This document shows, in pieces, positions 5,207 through 5,936 of a stretch of DNA of 5,936 nt. Every line of letters begins with the position of its first letter. Within the stretch, counting starts at the first letter, position 1. The translations under genes and the position numbers were made by a program. Source of the DNA: Oscillospiraceae bacterium (GTDB lineage Bacteria > Bacillota > Clostridia > Oscillospirales > Acutalibacteraceae); the NCBI GenBank assembly GCA_003520555.1, contig DOUO01000150.1:1-5936 (forward strand). Direction: 5' to 3'. The notes beneath the pieces were generated by a model. It saw nothing but the letters and a program-made list of their open reading frames with translations, was not told where the DNA came from and did not search any database.

Positions 5207-5936
5207 ATGTATAAATTTGACGCCGAAAAAGTAAAAAACGAATGTGTAAACTGGATTCGCTGCTTTTTTGAGGAAAACGGCAGGGACTGCAACGCCGTTG
5301 TCGGAATTTCCGGCGGCAAGGACAGTTCAATTGTAGCCGCACTCTGTGTTGAGGCGCTGGGCAAAGACCGGGTTATCGGAGTTTTAATGCCAAACGGCGA
5401 ACAGGCCGATATCGACATGGCAAAGCTGCTTGTGAACCACCTTGAAATCCGTCATTTTATCATTAATATAAAGGACTCGGTTGACGGCATAATCAAAAAT
5501 ATTCCGTTTGAGCTTTCCAAGCAAAGCCGTGAAAATCTGCCTCCGAGAATAAGAATGTCAACCCTTTATGCCGTGTCGCAAAGTCACAACGGCAGAGTTG
5601 CCAATACCTGCAACCTTTCCGAGGACTGGGTTGGCTATTCCACGCGTTACGGCGACAGCGTAGGGGATTTCAGCCCGTGCTCAAACCTTACGGTTCAGGA
5701 AGTAAAGGCGGTCGGCAGACTTTTGGGACTTCCGCCGGAGCTTGTTGACAAAACTCCCATCGACGGACTTTGCGGCAAAACCGACGAGGAAAATTTGGGC
5801 TTTACCTACGCCGAGCTTGACCGTTACATCCGCGAGGGCGTAATTGACGACGCCGAAAAAAAGGAAAACATTGACCGCCGCCATAAAAATAATCTTTTCA
5901 AGCTCAGGCTGATGCCCGCGTTTGAACCGAATATTT
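5207..5936 (+). CDS. nadE: NH3-dependent NAD+ synthetase, 3' end outside window
   Basis: The frame runs from ATG 5207 to the right edge without a stop, giving 243 visible residues. GGAGGA (5195-5200) stands 6 nt before the ATG. The protein is an adenine-nucleotide alpha-hydrolase (N-type ATP pyrophosphatase). It shows the PP-loop SGGKDSS (35-41), MPNGEQAD (61-68), RIRMSTLY (114-121), NTCNLSED (133-140) followed by GYSTRYGDSVGDFSP, and GKTDEE (190-195). It has no N-terminal glutaminase/nitrilase domain, so it belongs to the short class that uses free ammonia to convert nicotinate adenine dinucleotide plus ATP to NAD, AMP and pyrophosphate. Typical short NadE proteins are about 240-275 residues and the last visible residues resemble the usual C-terminal segment, so only a few residues are probably missing. 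The NTCN and SPCSN segments differ from the commoner GTGN and INPI forms, suggesting a divergent NadE subgroup. It is probably cotranscribed with pncA. Confidence 0.92.
   Translation, partial: MYKFDAEKVKNECVNWIRCFFEENGRDCNAVVGISGGKDSSIVAALCVEALGKDRVIGVLMPNGEQADIDMAKLLVNHLEIRHFIINIKDSVDGIIKNIPFELSKQSRENLPPRIRMSTLYAVSQSHNGRVANTCNLSEDWVGYSTRYGDSVGDFSPCSNLTVQEVKAVGRLLGLPPELVDKTPIDGLCGKTDEENLGFTYAELDRYIREGVIDDAEKKENIDRRHKNNLFKLRLMPAFEPNI

Noticed and set aside
4899..5418. Minus-strand frames of 147 and 126 codons across the pncA/nadE junction
   Set aside because: They are antisense to two recognisable enzymes with clear motifs and ribosome sites; their translations have no recognisable features.

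Overview
The window looks like chromosomal DNA from a Gram-positive Clostridia-type bacterium, plausibly an anaerobic gut Oscillospiraceae/Ruminococcaceae relative. This is inferred from strong GGAGG-type ribosome sites, sigma-70-like promoters with 17-bp spacers, a paired BmrCD/TM287-288-type ABC exporter and a short ammonia-type NAD synthetase. The organism cannot be named from sequence alone. Base composition changes sharply: positions 421-540 are about 23% G+C by direct count, while the genes to the right are far more G+C-rich (4 to 5.9 kb has stretches near 55%).

Left part (1-680): the C-terminal portion of an XRE-type helix-turn-helix regulator runs off the left edge and ends in a strong, symmetrical hairpin terminator. 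Facing it on the minus strand is a possible 39-codon gene. Upstream of that gene is a stretch that reads like a decayed coding frame. The rest is AT-rich and without a recognisable gene.

Centre (656-4516): a well-formed promoter drives a leader of about 190 nt with several potential hairpins and a possible 10-codon upstream ORF. It precedes two translationally coupled half-transporter genes that overlap by ATGA. Each encodes an ABC exporter subunit with six predicted membrane segments plus an ATPase domain. The first subunit lacks the catalytic Glu and the switch His; the second has both. Together they should form a heterodimeric exporter with one degenerate and one active ATP site. The unit ends in a GC-rich terminator.

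Right part (4579-5936): a second promoter, with a perfect 14-bp palindrome directly after its -10 box, drives a probable nicotinamidase (pncA). About 40 bp later comes an ammonia-dependent NAD synthetase (nadE), cut by the right edge near its C-terminus. This is an NAD salvage/biosynthesis unit: PncA makes nicotinate and ammonia, and NadE uses ammonia to amidate NaAD to NAD.

No CRISPR array, tRNA, rRNA, insertion sequence or clearly new multi-gene system is visible. The least-explained element is the structured leader in front of the ABC exporter operon.
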